The notes below the pieces were generated by a model. It was not told the DNA's origin and searched no databases. It saw nothing but the letters and a program-made list of their open reading frames with translations. Position numbers and translations under genes: made by a program. Shown one piece after another: positions 31,228-39,903 of a stretch of DNA of 50,775 bases. Positions within the stretch are counted from its first letter, which is position 1; every line of letters begins with the position of its first letter. This DNA is from a virus. Location of the stretch: positions 1 to 50,775 of the IMG/VR virus record IMGVR_UViG_3300031823_000009; one strand, written 5' to 3'.

Positions 31228-31252
31228 CGCATAAAAGTGTACAGTGTAAGAC
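31224..31252 (+). promoter_or_regulatory. Promoter of the histone-like/RHH gene
   Basis: TTGACG (31224..31229, overlapping the terminase stop), 17-bp spacer, TAAGAC (31247..31252), with the 13-mer AGTGTACAGTGTA across the spacer end exactly as at 7842..7854. Flanking GTGT/ACAC half-sites may be an operator for the encoded RHH protein. Confidence 0.5.
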
Positions 31253-31280
31253 GTGCACACCTTCATAGGAGCACGTACAT

Positions 31281-31595
31281 ATGGAAACGGAGAGTTCTGA
31301 AAGCGCAGTTCAAGTGCCTATTGAGCCTGCCAAGCTGAAGCCGAAACCGAAGAAAAAGAAGACTAAGCCTGCGAAGGCTGCCAAACCGAAGCGATCGCAG
31401 AAGAAAGCGAAGTCTGCGGCAAAACGCCACACTAGTAAAAATGGGGCCGCACGCAAGCCTTCTGTCGTATTGCGTGCTTGTCGCATGGATATCCGTTTGA
31501 CGGCCGCGGAGCGTGAAAAGCTCACGCGCAAGGCCGCAGTGATGCGGCGGACCGTGACTAGCATTGTTGCTGAGCTTATTGAGAAGATGAAATAA
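31281..31595 (+). CDS. Lysine-rich histone-like tail fused to a ribbon-helix-helix domain, 104 aa
   Basis: ATG at 31281 behind TAGGAGC. Residues about 18-60 are a Lys/Pro/Ala tail (KLKPKPKKKKTKPAKAAKPK and more) like histone H1 tails. The last 45 residues (CRMDIRLTAAEREKLTRKAA, then VMRRTVTSIVAELIEKMK) form an Arc/CopG-like RHH. RHH dimers bind DNA through the beta strand; the tail would add nonspecific DNA compaction. It stands alone with its own promoter and a strong hairpin behind it. Confidence 0.8.
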   Translation: METESSESAVQVPIEPAKLKPKPKKKKTKPAKAAKPKRSQKKAKSAAKRHTSKNGAARKPSVVLRACRMDIRLTAAEREKLTRKAAVMRRTVTSIVAELIEKMK

Positions 31596-31598
31596 CAA

Positions 31599-31630
31599 AG
31601 AGCCCGCGGCTGTCCAACACCGCGGGCTCT
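31599..31630. terminator. Strong hairpin between convergent genes (bidirectional terminator)
   Basis: AGAGCCCGCGG (31599..31609) and CCGCGGGCTCT (31620..31630) form an 11-bp GC-rich stem with a 10-nt loop. On the minus strand it is followed by a T-rich stretch (TTTGTTATTT), so it is best as terminator of the leftward tailspike operon. On the plus strand it ends the RHH gene. Confidence 0.8.
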
Positions 31631-31656
31631 GGCCCCCGTCGTGCCCACCCAGGACT

Positions 31657-34600
31657 TTACTGTCCGTTCTGATGGTACTGCGCGGTCGCCGAGGCGTCAA
31701 GTGCCGTGCAGGTGCCGGCAGAGATCGCCCACGCCGTGTAATCACCCGCGGTGATCGCCGGATTGGTAACCGCTCCTACAACGGCGGCTCCGCTTGCTGT
31801 TAGAGTTACCGTTCCGATTGTGATCGGCGTTGCGGTACAAGTTGCGCTCGTTCCGCATTCGTAGAAAGTAATTGTCGGATTTCCTGCGCAAGTGAATGAA
31901 CTAGTGGACCCTATCAAATTGTCTACGGTAGATGATTTTACCCATTTTTGGAATTGAGCAATGGTATTGACTATGCTCGCCTGAAATCCAGGGGCGTATG
32001 TTGTGGACAACTGCGGACCCGGCCCTACGGTACGTCCGCTCAGTTCGTAGGGAAAAATCGGATACAGACCGCTCGCTGTGGCAGCGGAACTGAGTGTCAT
32101 TGAGCCTGGATTGGCAGGCGTTAGCGTTAAAAGTGTAACACCGCCGGAATTACTTGTCGGCCAAGGTGAACTGCCACCCCCGAACTGGAAAGGCGCAAGT
32201 AATAAGTCACCGACTTTGTAGTATGTTCCGAGATCGGTACCAATCACGCCATTACCGTTGCTGACGTTGCTTACGGTTGTACTACCACTGGTAAACAGTC
32301 CGTATTCCAACTGTCCTGGAATTGTCACGCCGGTTTTTATGAGCGCAGTGTTTCCTGAATTCAGGAGCGGCGTTGCGTTGAGATTGCTCGCCCACGTATT
32401 TGTGTTGGGAGTTACCGTGAGATTGTTCTGTTGAACGGCCGTAATGACCGATGACGTAGTTGGCGCGAATGTGCAGTTTGTCGCATCGGGTACCGGCGAT
32501 CCTACTGACAGCACAACGAATATTGTGCCGCTGTTGAAATGGTATAGGATATCTCCCGGAGCCATTACGTAAACGATTCCGTTGCTTCCTAATTGGTAAA
32601 CATTGCAATAATTAAATTGCATCACGTCATTGGTGTAAGTCGGCAATACGGAAATTTGAGTGCCTGGGGAAGACGGAAATGTAAGCTGAGCAGGAGCGGG
32701 TACTGTCATATTCCAAGAGCGGCCTTGTGTGTCTACGTACGTCTTCATATCCTGTGTCATTGGGAAGCGATTGGTAAGGTTTCCACGCGTAAGTACATCG
32801 GCATGGGGATACGAACTAAGGCTAGAACTGGCGGTCATTGCTTCCGCACCAATCGTCTGACTATTGTTGACTAGATAAGTGCCGTTGCCGCCGCCTCCTG
32901 TGCCTAACGCTGTGATGCACGTGTTTGCAGTGACTCCTGCGCCGGTGTATATGCAGGAGCCGATTGCTAGCGATCCGCCGACGACGCCGCCGGTAACCGT
33001 CAACGTGCCGCCATTGGTGGTAGATATCGCTCCTGTGAAGCTTACAGTCGAATAATATGAGCCAAGATAATATTGTGGTACCTGCCAATTGTTAATGGCG
33101 CTGGGGTTATAACGTGGCGCTCCGGCAAACATGCTGCCGGTGTAATTGATCGCTTGCAATTGCATGGGAGTTACCGCTCCCGCTACAGCACCTTGGATGC
33201 CACCTCCATTTAAGACAGCAGTAGTTTGCGACCCACCGCAGAACAAATTTGATATTCGCTGATTTCCGTTGAAATTGACGCCGGTCATGCGAATTTCGGC
33301 GTTTGTGGCGGTTATGAAGCACGCAGGGATTTGACCGTGCAGTGTTTCGGTTAGGTTGAACGTGCTGTTCTTCAAATCTACTAGGTTATTGAATGATGTA
33401 TTAGAAATGAAGTTACCAATTCGCACGCATCCTTCACAATATATTTCCGATATATCGAGAGGGCCGGACAGTCCAAGGTTACCAAAGTTGAACACTTGGT
33501 AAACTGGTGAACAGCCGATATTGCTGATCGGGCCGTTAAATTCACCTTGTTGCATTCCAAGTGTGGTTTGGTCAATTACGGTGTAATTGAATCCACAAAC
33601 GAAATTGCTGATATTAACGTTGCGGCTTTGTGAATTGGTTATGCTAAGTCCGTAGGGATTGTATGCGATATTGAGGTTTTGCGTTTTCAGAAAATCTCCG
33701 TTGTTCTGAGTATTTAGACCGACGGCGAAGGCTACTCCAAACCCATTGATATTGACATTCTTCAATTCGATATCCGACGTGACGGCTTTGCCGTACTGAG
33801 CGCTAAGCATAGTCCACGCCGGAAATGTCAAGTTTGGGTACGGTGCGGATACTGGTTGTGTGCCTGAATAGGCATCTACCGTCACTGCCGCCCACGGCGT
33901 ATGCTGAGTAAACCCGCCAGAAGTCCCCGATGGCGTAAATTCTGGCGGCAGCCAATCGTTCACGTTTGACGACAGGTTGAAACCGCTGCTCATCGTAAAC
34001 AATAGATAATTGTATAGTCGTCCCCAAAACGTAACACCGTACAGACCGACTTGCCGGCCAGATTGAAAATTAATCGCTGGTCTGTCCGTTTGGGTTGGAT
34101 ACAAATTGCATCCTGGTAACTGATTGTACCCACCGCGATACCCACCAGATAGACGAAACGCATAAAATCCATTTCCCCACCCAGCTTGCAGAACGTCCGT
34201 AATCTTGAAGTTTCCGAAACAATAGAAATCAGCGACTCCCGACTGCATTCCGTAATCAAACATGGCTTGGAAAGCGGCTGTGTTGTCAGTGCCAGTGACG
34301 GCATCCGCCCACGCGACTGAAGGGATCGTTAGTGATGTAGGCACGGCTTGCGATGCGACGATATTTCCCGAGCCTACGCTGACAATAGTCGTGCCGCTTG
34401 GAATGATAGGCAGGGAAGCAGCTTGGCGCGTTGCCCAGCCGACGGTTGTGATGTGCTGCCCGGGAGCCAATCCGGCCGTACTTGAAACAGTGACCGTCGT
34501 CGTGCCGTTGGCGGTTGCCGTCCATCCGTATGATCCAGCAATCGGCGACCCTGCATCGGAAAGGGCACCCCATTGTTTTACGTCTACGGCGCCAGATGGA

Positions 34601-34932
34601 AATGAAGCAATCCAGCATTTGCCGTCTGCGCTCGGGACCTGCGCACCGTTGTCGCCGGCCCCTGCATTGAACGTGCAAGCGCCTGCACTTGGATTGTAGA
34701 ACAGCGGCGGCGCGCCATTGCCGTTGCCGTAGGTTGTGCGCCAAACGCCAGTGGGATAGGCTGCCGTAGAAGCTAATGTGAGGGCTGTTAAATTGGCAAC
34801 CCCTCCTGCGCCGCCAGTGCCGCCTCCTCCCGGGTTGTTGGGGAGTTGGCTGCCGCCGAAATTAGGGAGCCCCTGTGCGAAAGCAGCGACGCTAAATATC
34901 AGCAATAAGAAAAATGCGGCTATCCGTTTCAT
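31657..34932 (-). CDS. Tailspike-like protein with Sec signal peptide, 1091 aa
   Basis: ATG at 34932 behind AGGGGCG. MKRIAAFFLLLIFSVAAFA|Q is a signal peptide. It leads to a Gly-rich segment (GGSQLPNNPGGGGTGGAGGV), then a pectate-lyase/parallel beta-helix type region opening with VDVKQWGALSD, the usual start of tailspike beta-helices. A receptor-binding tailspike or depolymerase is likely. An export signal on such a protein is unusual. Last gene of the leftward portal operon, ended by the hairpin at 31.6 kb. Confidence 0.82.
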   Translation of the reverse strand: MKRIAAFFLLLIFSVAAFAQGLPNFGGSQLPNNPGGGGTGGAGGVANLTALTLASTAAYPTGVWRTTYGNGNGAPPLFYNPSAGACTFNAGAGDNGAQVPSADGKCWIASFPSGAVDVKQWGALSDAGSPIAGSYGWTATANGTTTVTVSSTAGLAPGQHITTVGWATRQAASLPIIPSGTTIVSVGSGNIVASQAVPTSLTIPSVAWADAVTGTDNTAAFQAMFDYGMQSGVADFYCFGNFKITDVLQAGWGNGFYAFRLSGGYRGGYNQLPGCNLYPTQTDRPAINFQSGRQVGLYGVTFWGRLYNYLLFTMSSGFNLSSNVNDWLPPEFTPSGTSGGFTQHTPWAAVTVDAYSGTQPVSAPYPNLTFPAWTMLSAQYGKAVTSDIELKNVNINGFGVAFAVGLNTQNNGDFLKTQNLNIAYNPYGLSITNSQSRNVNISNFVCGFNYTVIDQTTLGMQQGEFNGPISNIGCSPVYQVFNFGNLGLSGPLDISEIYCEGCVRIGNFISNTSFNNLVDLKNSTFNLTETLHGQIPACFITATNAEIRMTGVNFNGNQRISNLFCGGSQTTAVLNGGGIQGAVAGAVTPMQLQAINYTGSMFAGAPRYNPSAINNWQVPQYYLGSYYSTVSFTGAISTTNGGTLTVTGGVVGGSLAIGSCIYTGAGVTANTCITALGTGGGGNGTYLVNNSQTIGAEAMTASSSLSSYPHADVLTRGNLTNRFPMTQDMKTYVDTQGRSWNMTVPAPAQLTFPSSPGTQISVLPTYTNDVMQFNYCNVYQLGSNGIVYVMAPGDILYHFNSGTIFVVLSVGSPVPDATNCTFAPTTSSVITAVQQNNLTVTPNTNTWASNLNATPLLNSGNTALIKTGVTIPGQLEYGLFTSGSTTVSNVSNGNGVIGTDLGTYYKVGDLLLAPFQFGGGSSPWPTSNSGGVTLLTLTPANPGSMTLSSAATASGLYPIFPYELSGRTVGPGPQLSTTYAPGFQASIVNTIAQFQKWVKSSTVDNLIGSTSSFTCAGNPTITFYECGTSATCTATPITIGTVTLTASGAAVVGAVTNPAITAGDYTAWAISAGTCTALDASATAQYHQNGQ

Positions 34933-34944
34933 TGCGTCGCCCCT

Positions 34945-35484
34945 TCATGCTCGAATACGGAAACCCCAGCCTGTAAATTGGCCGAACGTGCCGTCTTTTT
35001 TGTCGACTTTGTACGTATATTTGCCAGCGAACTCTTTGTTAGCGGGATCCATGCCGGCGTACAGACTTTGCAGTTGCAGGCGATTTTGCTTTCGTACGTA
35101 ATCGCCGACTTTTGTCGAGCGTGCACACAGAATTGGTCGGAATGCCTTGCCTTCCTTGTCAGTGCCGGCTACTAGGTTATCGAACAACTTTACCAGTCTT
35201 TCGTTGGTTACTTGTTCGAAGCCCTTATTGTGGGCATCTGCAATTTCATGCGCTACGCTGTTGATAATACGGAATTCCCACTGCGGATAGAGGTGCCGAT
35301 CCGGTATGTATAGTTTAAGCGGTCGGTCAAGATTGAGTTGTTTGATAATGCTTTCTATATCCTGAGGCTCGGAAAATGGCGAGAGCCCCGCAGTAGCATC
35401 GTTCACGCCGGGCACTTCCGGTATGCTGGGCGGCGGATTGGGAATTAGGTTTGGGGATATTCCAAAACCTGGAAACGGCGTCAT
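34945..35484 (-). CDS. Hypothetical 179-aa protein
   Basis: Begins MTPFPGFGISPNLIPNPPPS, a Pro-rich start, followed by a mixed domain (LNLDRPLKLYIPDRHLYPQW, ERLVKLFDNLVAGTDKEGKA). Sits between scaffold-like and tailspike genes with 3- and 12-bp gaps. Probably a head or tail assembly or virion protein. Confidence 0.68.
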   Translation of the reverse strand: MTPFPGFGISPNLIPNPPPSIPEVPGVNDATAGLSPFSEPQDIESIIKQLNLDRPLKLYIPDRHLYPQWEFRIINSVAHEIADAHNKGFEQVTNERLVKLFDNLVAGTDKEGKAFRPILCARSTKVGDYVRKQNRLQLQSLYAGMDPANKEFAGKYTYKVDKKDGTFGQFTGWGFRIRA

Positions 35485-35487
35485 ACT

Positions 35488-36159
35488 CTACTTCCTTTTG
35501 CTTCGTTGGTGCGCAGCATAGTGGCTCTCAAGAGCCTTAGTCTCAAAAGTTGTTCGCTGTTCTTTCGTGGCTTTGGATGACAGGAGCTTATCGGCAGAGC
35601 GCTTTATCTCAGCTCGAATATCAGGTGGCGCATCGCTGAGCTTAGTCCAAGGTCCTGCACGACGACTGGCACCACGCGTGTTTGAAATGTCACCCTCCTT
35701 AGGGCCATCTGTGCGGCGGCGTTTGCTCTTGCTTTTGCTCTTAGTTTCTTCGTCGTCTTCATCCTCATTCTCTGCGCCGTCTTCATTTTCGGCTTCTTCA
35801 TCGTCTTCGTCCTCTGTGTTAGCAGGCTTGGGCGGTTTGAATTCGTTTTCTACAGCCTTCACGATAGCTGCGGTAAAATCGGCCGCAGTGGCGAACTTGT
35901 TCGGATCCAAGTCCTTACCGAACTGAATTGCTTTTGCCGATCGTTTAGGATCGGTGCCGAACCATTCCTGCTTGTTCAGTTCTGCACGTATTTCGGCGTC
36001 GCCGTATGGAAGCGGTTTCGGAGCCGTACTGATTTCTAGCTGTGCCAGTTGCGTTGCGGCTTTACGAGCGCCTTCTTGGTCGCCTTCTAGCACGGCTTTA
36101 TCGAGTGCAGCTCGCAAACCATTGAGGGCTTGTTCCCTCACCATCGTATTTAAGTCCAT
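35488..36159 (-). CDS. Probable scaffolding protein, 223 aa
   Basis: Helical N-terminus (ALNGLRAALDKAVLEGDQEG), then a very acidic stretch (ANTEDEDDEEAENEDGAENE), a basic patch (KSKSKSKRRR) and a helical basic C-terminus (ADKLLSSKATKEQRTTFETK). This acidic-middle, basic-end composition is typical of phage scaffolds. Position in the portal operon fits. It overlaps the GroES-like gene end by ten bases. Confidence 0.7.
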   Translation of the reverse strand: MDLNTMVREQALNGLRAALDKAVLEGDQEGARKAATQLAQLEISTAPKPLPYGDAEIRAELNKQEWFGTDPKRSAKAIQFGKDLDPNKFATAADFTAAIVKAVENEFKPPKPANTEDEDDEEAENEDGAENEDEDDEETKSKSKSKRRRTDGPKEGDISNTRGASRRAGPWTKLSDAPPDIRAEIKRSADKLLSSKATKEQRTTFETKALESHYAAHQRSKRK

Positions 36160-36623
36160 TTATTTACCTCGATTTTGCTGTTGCTGAAATCAAAGGTCGG
36201 TATTGTTTCCGTATGCGCATCTGGCGTTTCCCATTCAAGCGTAGCGGGGTCCGGCATGTGTTCTGCTTTAATGATGCCGATTACATCATTGAAACTGGAC
36301 ATGTACCGCCAGCCATTTGTTGCCGTCAGCTTTCCGCCTTGAATCATCGTTCCGGCGAATGGACGGAATATTACCCAATCGCCAATCTGTATATCCTGCT
36401 TTTTTAGGGTGTCTTCTCCGCTTTTATAGCTGAACGCGAGCGGCCCCATTCCCGCAATGCGCCCGGCCATGACGTTGTGCTGCATCATGTCGCGCGTAAT
36501 ATCTGGCGTTAGAATGCTGCCGATTTTTGACGGTGGCAGTGGAATACGTACAATGACCATGTCACGTGTCGGCTGTACGTGTTCATGCGGAATTTGGAAT
36601 GAATGAACGCCCACGCTGCTCAT
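36150..36623 (-). CDS. Phage GroES-like co-chaperonin, 157 aa
   Basis: PTRDMVIVRIPLPPSKIGSI begins the GroES fold, and ILTPDITRDMM aligns with the mobile loop. VMAGRIAGMGPLAFSYKSGE, IQIGDWVIFRPFAGTMIQ and FNDVIGIIKAEHM follow the strand order of GroES (G.V..VG, vGD.V.f..ya.t, ..dvlai). About 20 extra N-terminal and 35 C-terminal residues extend it. It would replace host GroES on GroEL for folding the capsid protein, as known for T4 gp31. Overlaps the next gene by four bases. Confidence 0.82.
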   Translation of the reverse strand: MSSVGVHSFQIPHEHVQPTRDMVIVRIPLPPSKIGSILTPDITRDMMQHNVMAGRIAGMGPLAFSYKSGEDTLKKQDIQIGDWVIFRPFAGTMIQGGKLTATNGWRYMSSFNDVIGIIKAEHMPDPATLEWETPDAHTETIPTFDFSNSKIEVNKWT

Positions 36624-36829
36624 ACTGTCTCCGTATTTCTTTTTGTGGCTTCGCAGAGGGTGTCGGCTGATGTTTGAAGTTCACCTATGCGCTTCGCTAA
36701 CTTGCGTAGCTCATTAGCTTCTAGAATTAATTGATGCGCCCGTAACTCTAGTTGAGTAGCGCACAGCAAGAGATACGCATGTCGTTTAGTGCGTTCTTTT
36801 GCGATTTCATCGTCCCTCGCATCACTCAT
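36620..36829 (-). CDS. 69-aa coiled-coil protein
   Basis: MSDARDDEIAKERTKRHAYL... is a continuous helix with heptads (LEANELRKLAKRIGELQTSA). ATGA overlaps on both sides couple it to the GroES-like and 74-aa genes. Assembly helper inferred from context. Confidence 0.7.
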   Translation of the reverse strand: MSDARDDEIAKERTKRHAYLLLCATQLELRAHQLILEANELRKLAKRIGELQTSADTLCEATKRNTETV

Positions 36830-37050
36830 ATTGTCTCCGTGCTTTGTAGTTTTTGTAAAGCGAGTTGTGACGGCAGTTCAAGGAGCACGCAAATCTCATT
36901 GAACGCTACCGCCCGGCCCTGCGATACCGGGTCCACCGGGGCTCCTGCCAAGAATGCCGCCGTCACTGTTTTGGTTCGGCGACGTAGGTAGTTGAGGAGC
37001 GCCTTGGTTTCCTGGCTGCTGAGCCATTCCGTCAATGCTAGTTCCCGCAT
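36826..37050 (-). CDS. 74-aa protein overlapping the portal gene
   Basis: MRELALTEWLSSQETKALLN, then YLRRRTKTV, GAPVDPVSQGRAVAFNEICV and LLELPSQLAL match a common small phage protein pattern (W..S.ETKALL.YLRRR..., QGRA...EI..LL). It shares 155 bases with the portal C-terminus in another frame; the portal frame there is the low-complexity GNQGAPQLPTSPNQNSDGGI. Both frames look real. Confidence 0.72.
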   Translation of the reverse strand: MRELALTEWLSSQETKALLNYLRRRTKTVTAAFLAGAPVDPVSQGRAVAFNEICVLLELPSQLALQKLQSTETI

Positions 37051-38851
37051 TGCCCGCCTCCTGCATCATTGTCTGCACGGCTTGTTCGAGTTGCGCCATT
37101 TGTAACATGGCAATTTGGCTGTTGATCATGCCACCGCCGGCTTCAACTAAATTCTTAAGTGCTTGCGTAAGCTGTACAGCGACGGCACCTGTGACCTTTA
37201 TATTTTCAGTTTTTTGCTTCATTAACTTTATTGCAGCTTCGGCTTTTTCCTTAGGAGTAGCCTGCGGCATTGGCGGCTGTCCGATCAGCTTTTCCGGATT
37301 TGGGAGTCTCAGTGTTTTATACAGACGCATGCGTACTTCGCGCCAGTCCGTCAATTGATCTTTCATAAGTTCCATATAGATGCCGGCAAGTGCACTGCGC
37401 TGCATTTCGGTTGCAAGCTGTGGGTCTGCCGTTACTGCTATGTTGTCGGCACCAGAAACTTGTATGTTTTCGGGCAGAACGTCGTAAGCGCTGGCCATTT
37501 CGACGAATGACCGGAATTCCTGCGTCATCGATGCGACGAGACGGCGGTGCACTGCGGATTGAACTTGCGCACCGTTATCTATCACGCCGCGGGCCATGGT
37601 CGCAGTCATTGACGCAGGTGCATTTTCTAGTAGATTGATTGTTCCGGCGAGACGGTCGCCCAGCGTCATGATCTTGTCGAGAACCTGTACGGAACCGGCT
37701 GAAACCGATTTCATCGGCCATGGCGAGAACATCTTTTCGAGCGGCATCCCGTCTGTAGGTAATGAGGTAAATCGGTTGCCTTTTACTTCGATTTTGTCCG
37801 GCAAGCCAAACGAACTGCCGCCGACAACGCCGCCGTTTTCACTTTCGCTTTTAGCTGTATCGGAAATTGACGCAAGCAGCCGGTTGGCTGTGTTCTCGAC
37901 GCGGGCGAGCAACTTGCCGAATCCCATGGGTAGAAATCCGCCTTTGGGATCAGGAAGGAACTTATACGGATGGAACCGGATAACTGGATTGAAGTATAGC
38001 GTATCGTCTGTATTCACTACTGTTTTTGCAGACCATCGTGGTTCGATTTTGACGACTTCCGGAAAATCGTCACGTGATATTATGATTGTCCACGGCTCCT
38101 CAATGCCGTCGTCGTCTAGGTCTAGCCACGCATCGCAATCGTAAAACCGTTTCGGCGCCTGTGGATCGTTATCGTGAAAACCAGGTTCGTAGTCAACCCA
38201 GCGCTTGCGTTCGATCGATCGATTGATCTCGTACGGATACCGCTCGAATTGGTCCGTAATTCGCGGTGCCCGGTTGATGATACGCAGGTATTTCACATTT
38301 ACGATTACGTCCTTACATGTACGGAAAGCCGTGTGAAATATTTCGTCCTCGCGATCGAATGATCGTTTACGCCATGCCAGTCCGGTGACGGACATGTGTA
38401 CGACAAGCGGATCAGTATCAGTCACCCAATTTGGGTCATTTGTACGGAGCTGACTGGATACCCACGCCGCAACAGCTTCGCTTCCCGGTTCGGTTGCTCT
38501 TGCCAGGTCGGGCTCGCCCAGCAAAGCGTCCGTGGCGCGCGCTGAAAACTGCACAACTGCCGTCAGCGTCATTTCTGTGGCTGGCGGTCCTTCCTCATTC
38601 GAACCTTCTTGCTCGCGGTCCTGAGGCTTTGCGTCATTTTCCTGTGCGGTGACGGTGTTCAAATAACCTTCTGCCTCACTGAGCCAATCGCTCATGGATT
38701 GCTCGTCGATGCCGATCAACATGATCAATTCGTCGGCAAGTAATCGGCGTTCGTCTTTTGACAATTTTTCGGCCAAATTGCCAAATTTCTCAGGCTTATC
38801 AATATCAAACTTAATGATCGGAAGGTTACGCATAAGGCTGCTGTCATACAT
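36896..38851 (-). CDS. Portal protein, 651 aa
   Basis: Forms the dodecameric DNA gate at the head vertex. Large podovirus-type portal: an acidic N-terminal region, then FSARATDALLGEPDLARATE. RRSWS-like beta parts follow (VTGLAWRKRSFDREDEIFHT; WVDYEPGFHDNDP; DDDGIEEPWTIIISRDDFPE), then YFNPVIRFHPYKFLPDPKGG, GFGKLLARVENTANRLLASI and the long clip/barrel helices (LRLPNPEKLIGQPPMPQATP, QKTENIKVTGAVAVQLTQAL). ATG at 38851; MRNLPIIKF six codons later is possible. The C-terminal 50 residues are low-complexity and overlap another gene. Confidence 0.88.
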   Translation of the reverse strand: MYDSSLMRNLPIIKFDIDKPEKFGNLAEKLSKDERRLLADELIMLIGIDEQSMSDWLSEAEGYLNTVTAQENDAKPQDREQEGSNEEGPPATEMTLTAVVQFSARATDALLGEPDLARATEPGSEAVAAWVSSQLRTNDPNWVTDTDPLVVHMSVTGLAWRKRSFDREDEIFHTAFRTCKDVIVNVKYLRIINRAPRITDQFERYPYEINRSIERKRWVDYEPGFHDNDPQAPKRFYDCDAWLDLDDDGIEEPWTIIISRDDFPEVVKIEPRWSAKTVVNTDDTLYFNPVIRFHPYKFLPDPKGGFLPMGFGKLLARVENTANRLLASISDTAKSESENGGVVGGSSFGLPDKIEVKGNRFTSLPTDGMPLEKMFSPWPMKSVSAGSVQVLDKIMTLGDRLAGTINLLENAPASMTATMARGVIDNGAQVQSAVHRRLVASMTQEFRSFVEMASAYDVLPENIQVSGADNIAVTADPQLATEMQRSALAGIYMELMKDQLTDWREVRMRLYKTLRLPNPEKLIGQPPMPQATPKEKAEAAIKLMKQKTENIKVTGAVAVQLTQALKNLVEAGGGMINSQIAMLQMAQLEQAVQTMMQEAGNAGTSIDGMAQQPGNQGAPQLPTSPNQNSDGGILGRSPGGPGIAGPGGSVQ

Positions 38852-38948
38852 CCCTTAAGTTGTATTACTTTGGAAGTTCTCACAATTCCTGTTAAAGCTG
38901 CACAGTGATTCGCGGTGGCTAGTCAAGGCCATCATAGAGGAGATTGAC
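38852..38948. promoter_or_regulatory. Divergent intergenic region between portal and capsid operons
   Basis: This 97-bp gap must hold late promoters in both directions. Leftward TTGACT near 38925 and rightward TTGGAA-17-TAAAGC near 38870 are the best candidates, neither convincing. TAGAGGAGATTG (about 38934-38945) is the ribosome site of the capsid gene. Confidence 0.4.
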
Positions 38949-39881
38949 GTGCAAGTCATCGATCGAAGTTTGCAGCCTTCACAATATTGGCCCGGCCTCT
39001 ATGCGTTGTTTGGTCTGGACTATGAAAGGCTGATGCCGGTCTATCCGCAATTTTTTGATTCAAAGCCCAGCGAGAAGGCTTTCGAGGAGTTCATGACGGA
39101 ACGCGCCGGCCTTGGTCTCGCCGTGCAGCAACCGGAATTGGAGCCCGTTCAGTTCGACGTGCCGAACGAAGGCTATCGGACGCAAGTCACGCATGCAAGC
39201 TATGGCCTCGCCGTGGGGATTTCACGCGAAGCGAAGGACGACAACCTATACGAAGATGTTGGTTCCCGCATGATGAAGGAACTGGCATTTTCGGCTCGGC
39301 AGACTGAGGAATACATTGCCCACGCGCCATTGCAAGTTTCCGTGGACGCCGTGAATGGCGTTCGAGCTGACGGCGTTCCGCTCGGGTCTGCGGCGCATCC
39401 AACCGCCGTCGGCGCGCAATCGAATTTGCTGGTCGCCGCAAACGTCTCTGAACTGGCCTTCGAAAATGCCGTCATTCAAATCTCGTACACACGCAATGGT
39501 CGCGGCTTTGTAATCAATGTCTTGCCTAAGCGCGTCATTCTCTCTCCGGAAAGCGGTCCGGAAACACGGCGCATCCTCGGATCGCCGTTGCAGTGGAACG
39601 CTCAGACCAACAATATTAACGTCCTGCGTGCCACCAATGCATTGCCGGAAGTGGTCGAAACGCCGTACCTCGTGGACAAGGACAATTATTTCGTCCAAAC
39701 TAGCGAGCAGGACAAGGACAACGGTCAAGGCTTTACGTTCTGGGAGCGCTCGCAGCTCGAAACCCGCGAAGACAGCAATTGGTCGAATCAAGCGTCGCTC
39801 ATCGCACTGTGGTTCCGCTGCGCCGCATCTGTCATCGACTGGCGTACCGTGTTTGTGAGCCCGGGTGCCGACAACGTTTAG
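38949..39881 (+). CDS. Major capsid protein, Mu gpT-like, 310 aa
   Basis: GTG start behind GAGGAGATTGAC. The sequence (PVYPQFFDSKPSEKAFEEFM..., PNEGYRTQVTHASYGLAVGI, MMKELAFSARQTEEYIA, LEFENA-like ELAFENAVIQISYT, NGRGFVINVLPKRVILSPES, SPLQWNAQTNNIN, DNGQGFTFWERSQLETREDS) follows the Mu-like major head subunit family. Forms the icosahedral shell. Head of the rightward operon with Tad2-like and tail genes. Confidence 0.9.
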   Translation: MQVIDRSLQPSQYWPGLYALFGLDYERLMPVYPQFFDSKPSEKAFEEFMTERAGLGLAVQQPELEPVQFDVPNEGYRTQVTHASYGLAVGISREAKDDNLYEDVGSRMMKELAFSARQTEEYIAHAPLQVSVDAVNGVRADGVPLGSAAHPTAVGAQSNLLVAANVSELAFENAVIQISYTRNGRGFVINVLPKRVILSPESGPETRRILGSPLQWNAQTNNINVLRATNALPEVVETPYLVDKDNYFVQTSEQDKDNGQGFTFWERSQLETREDSNWSNQASLIALWFRCAASVIDWRTVFVSPGADNV

Positions 39882-39903
39882 CAATCCACAGGGTAATTAA
39901 TTC

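Noticed and set aside
31599-31630. Attachment or dyad recombination site
   Set aside because: Position between convergent genes and a T-rich minus-strand tail fit a terminator; no integrase exists in the genome.
39246-39884. Antisense frame of 212 codons in the capsid gene
   Set aside because: Sense strand is a well-supported major capsid gene; antisense lacks any start signal.
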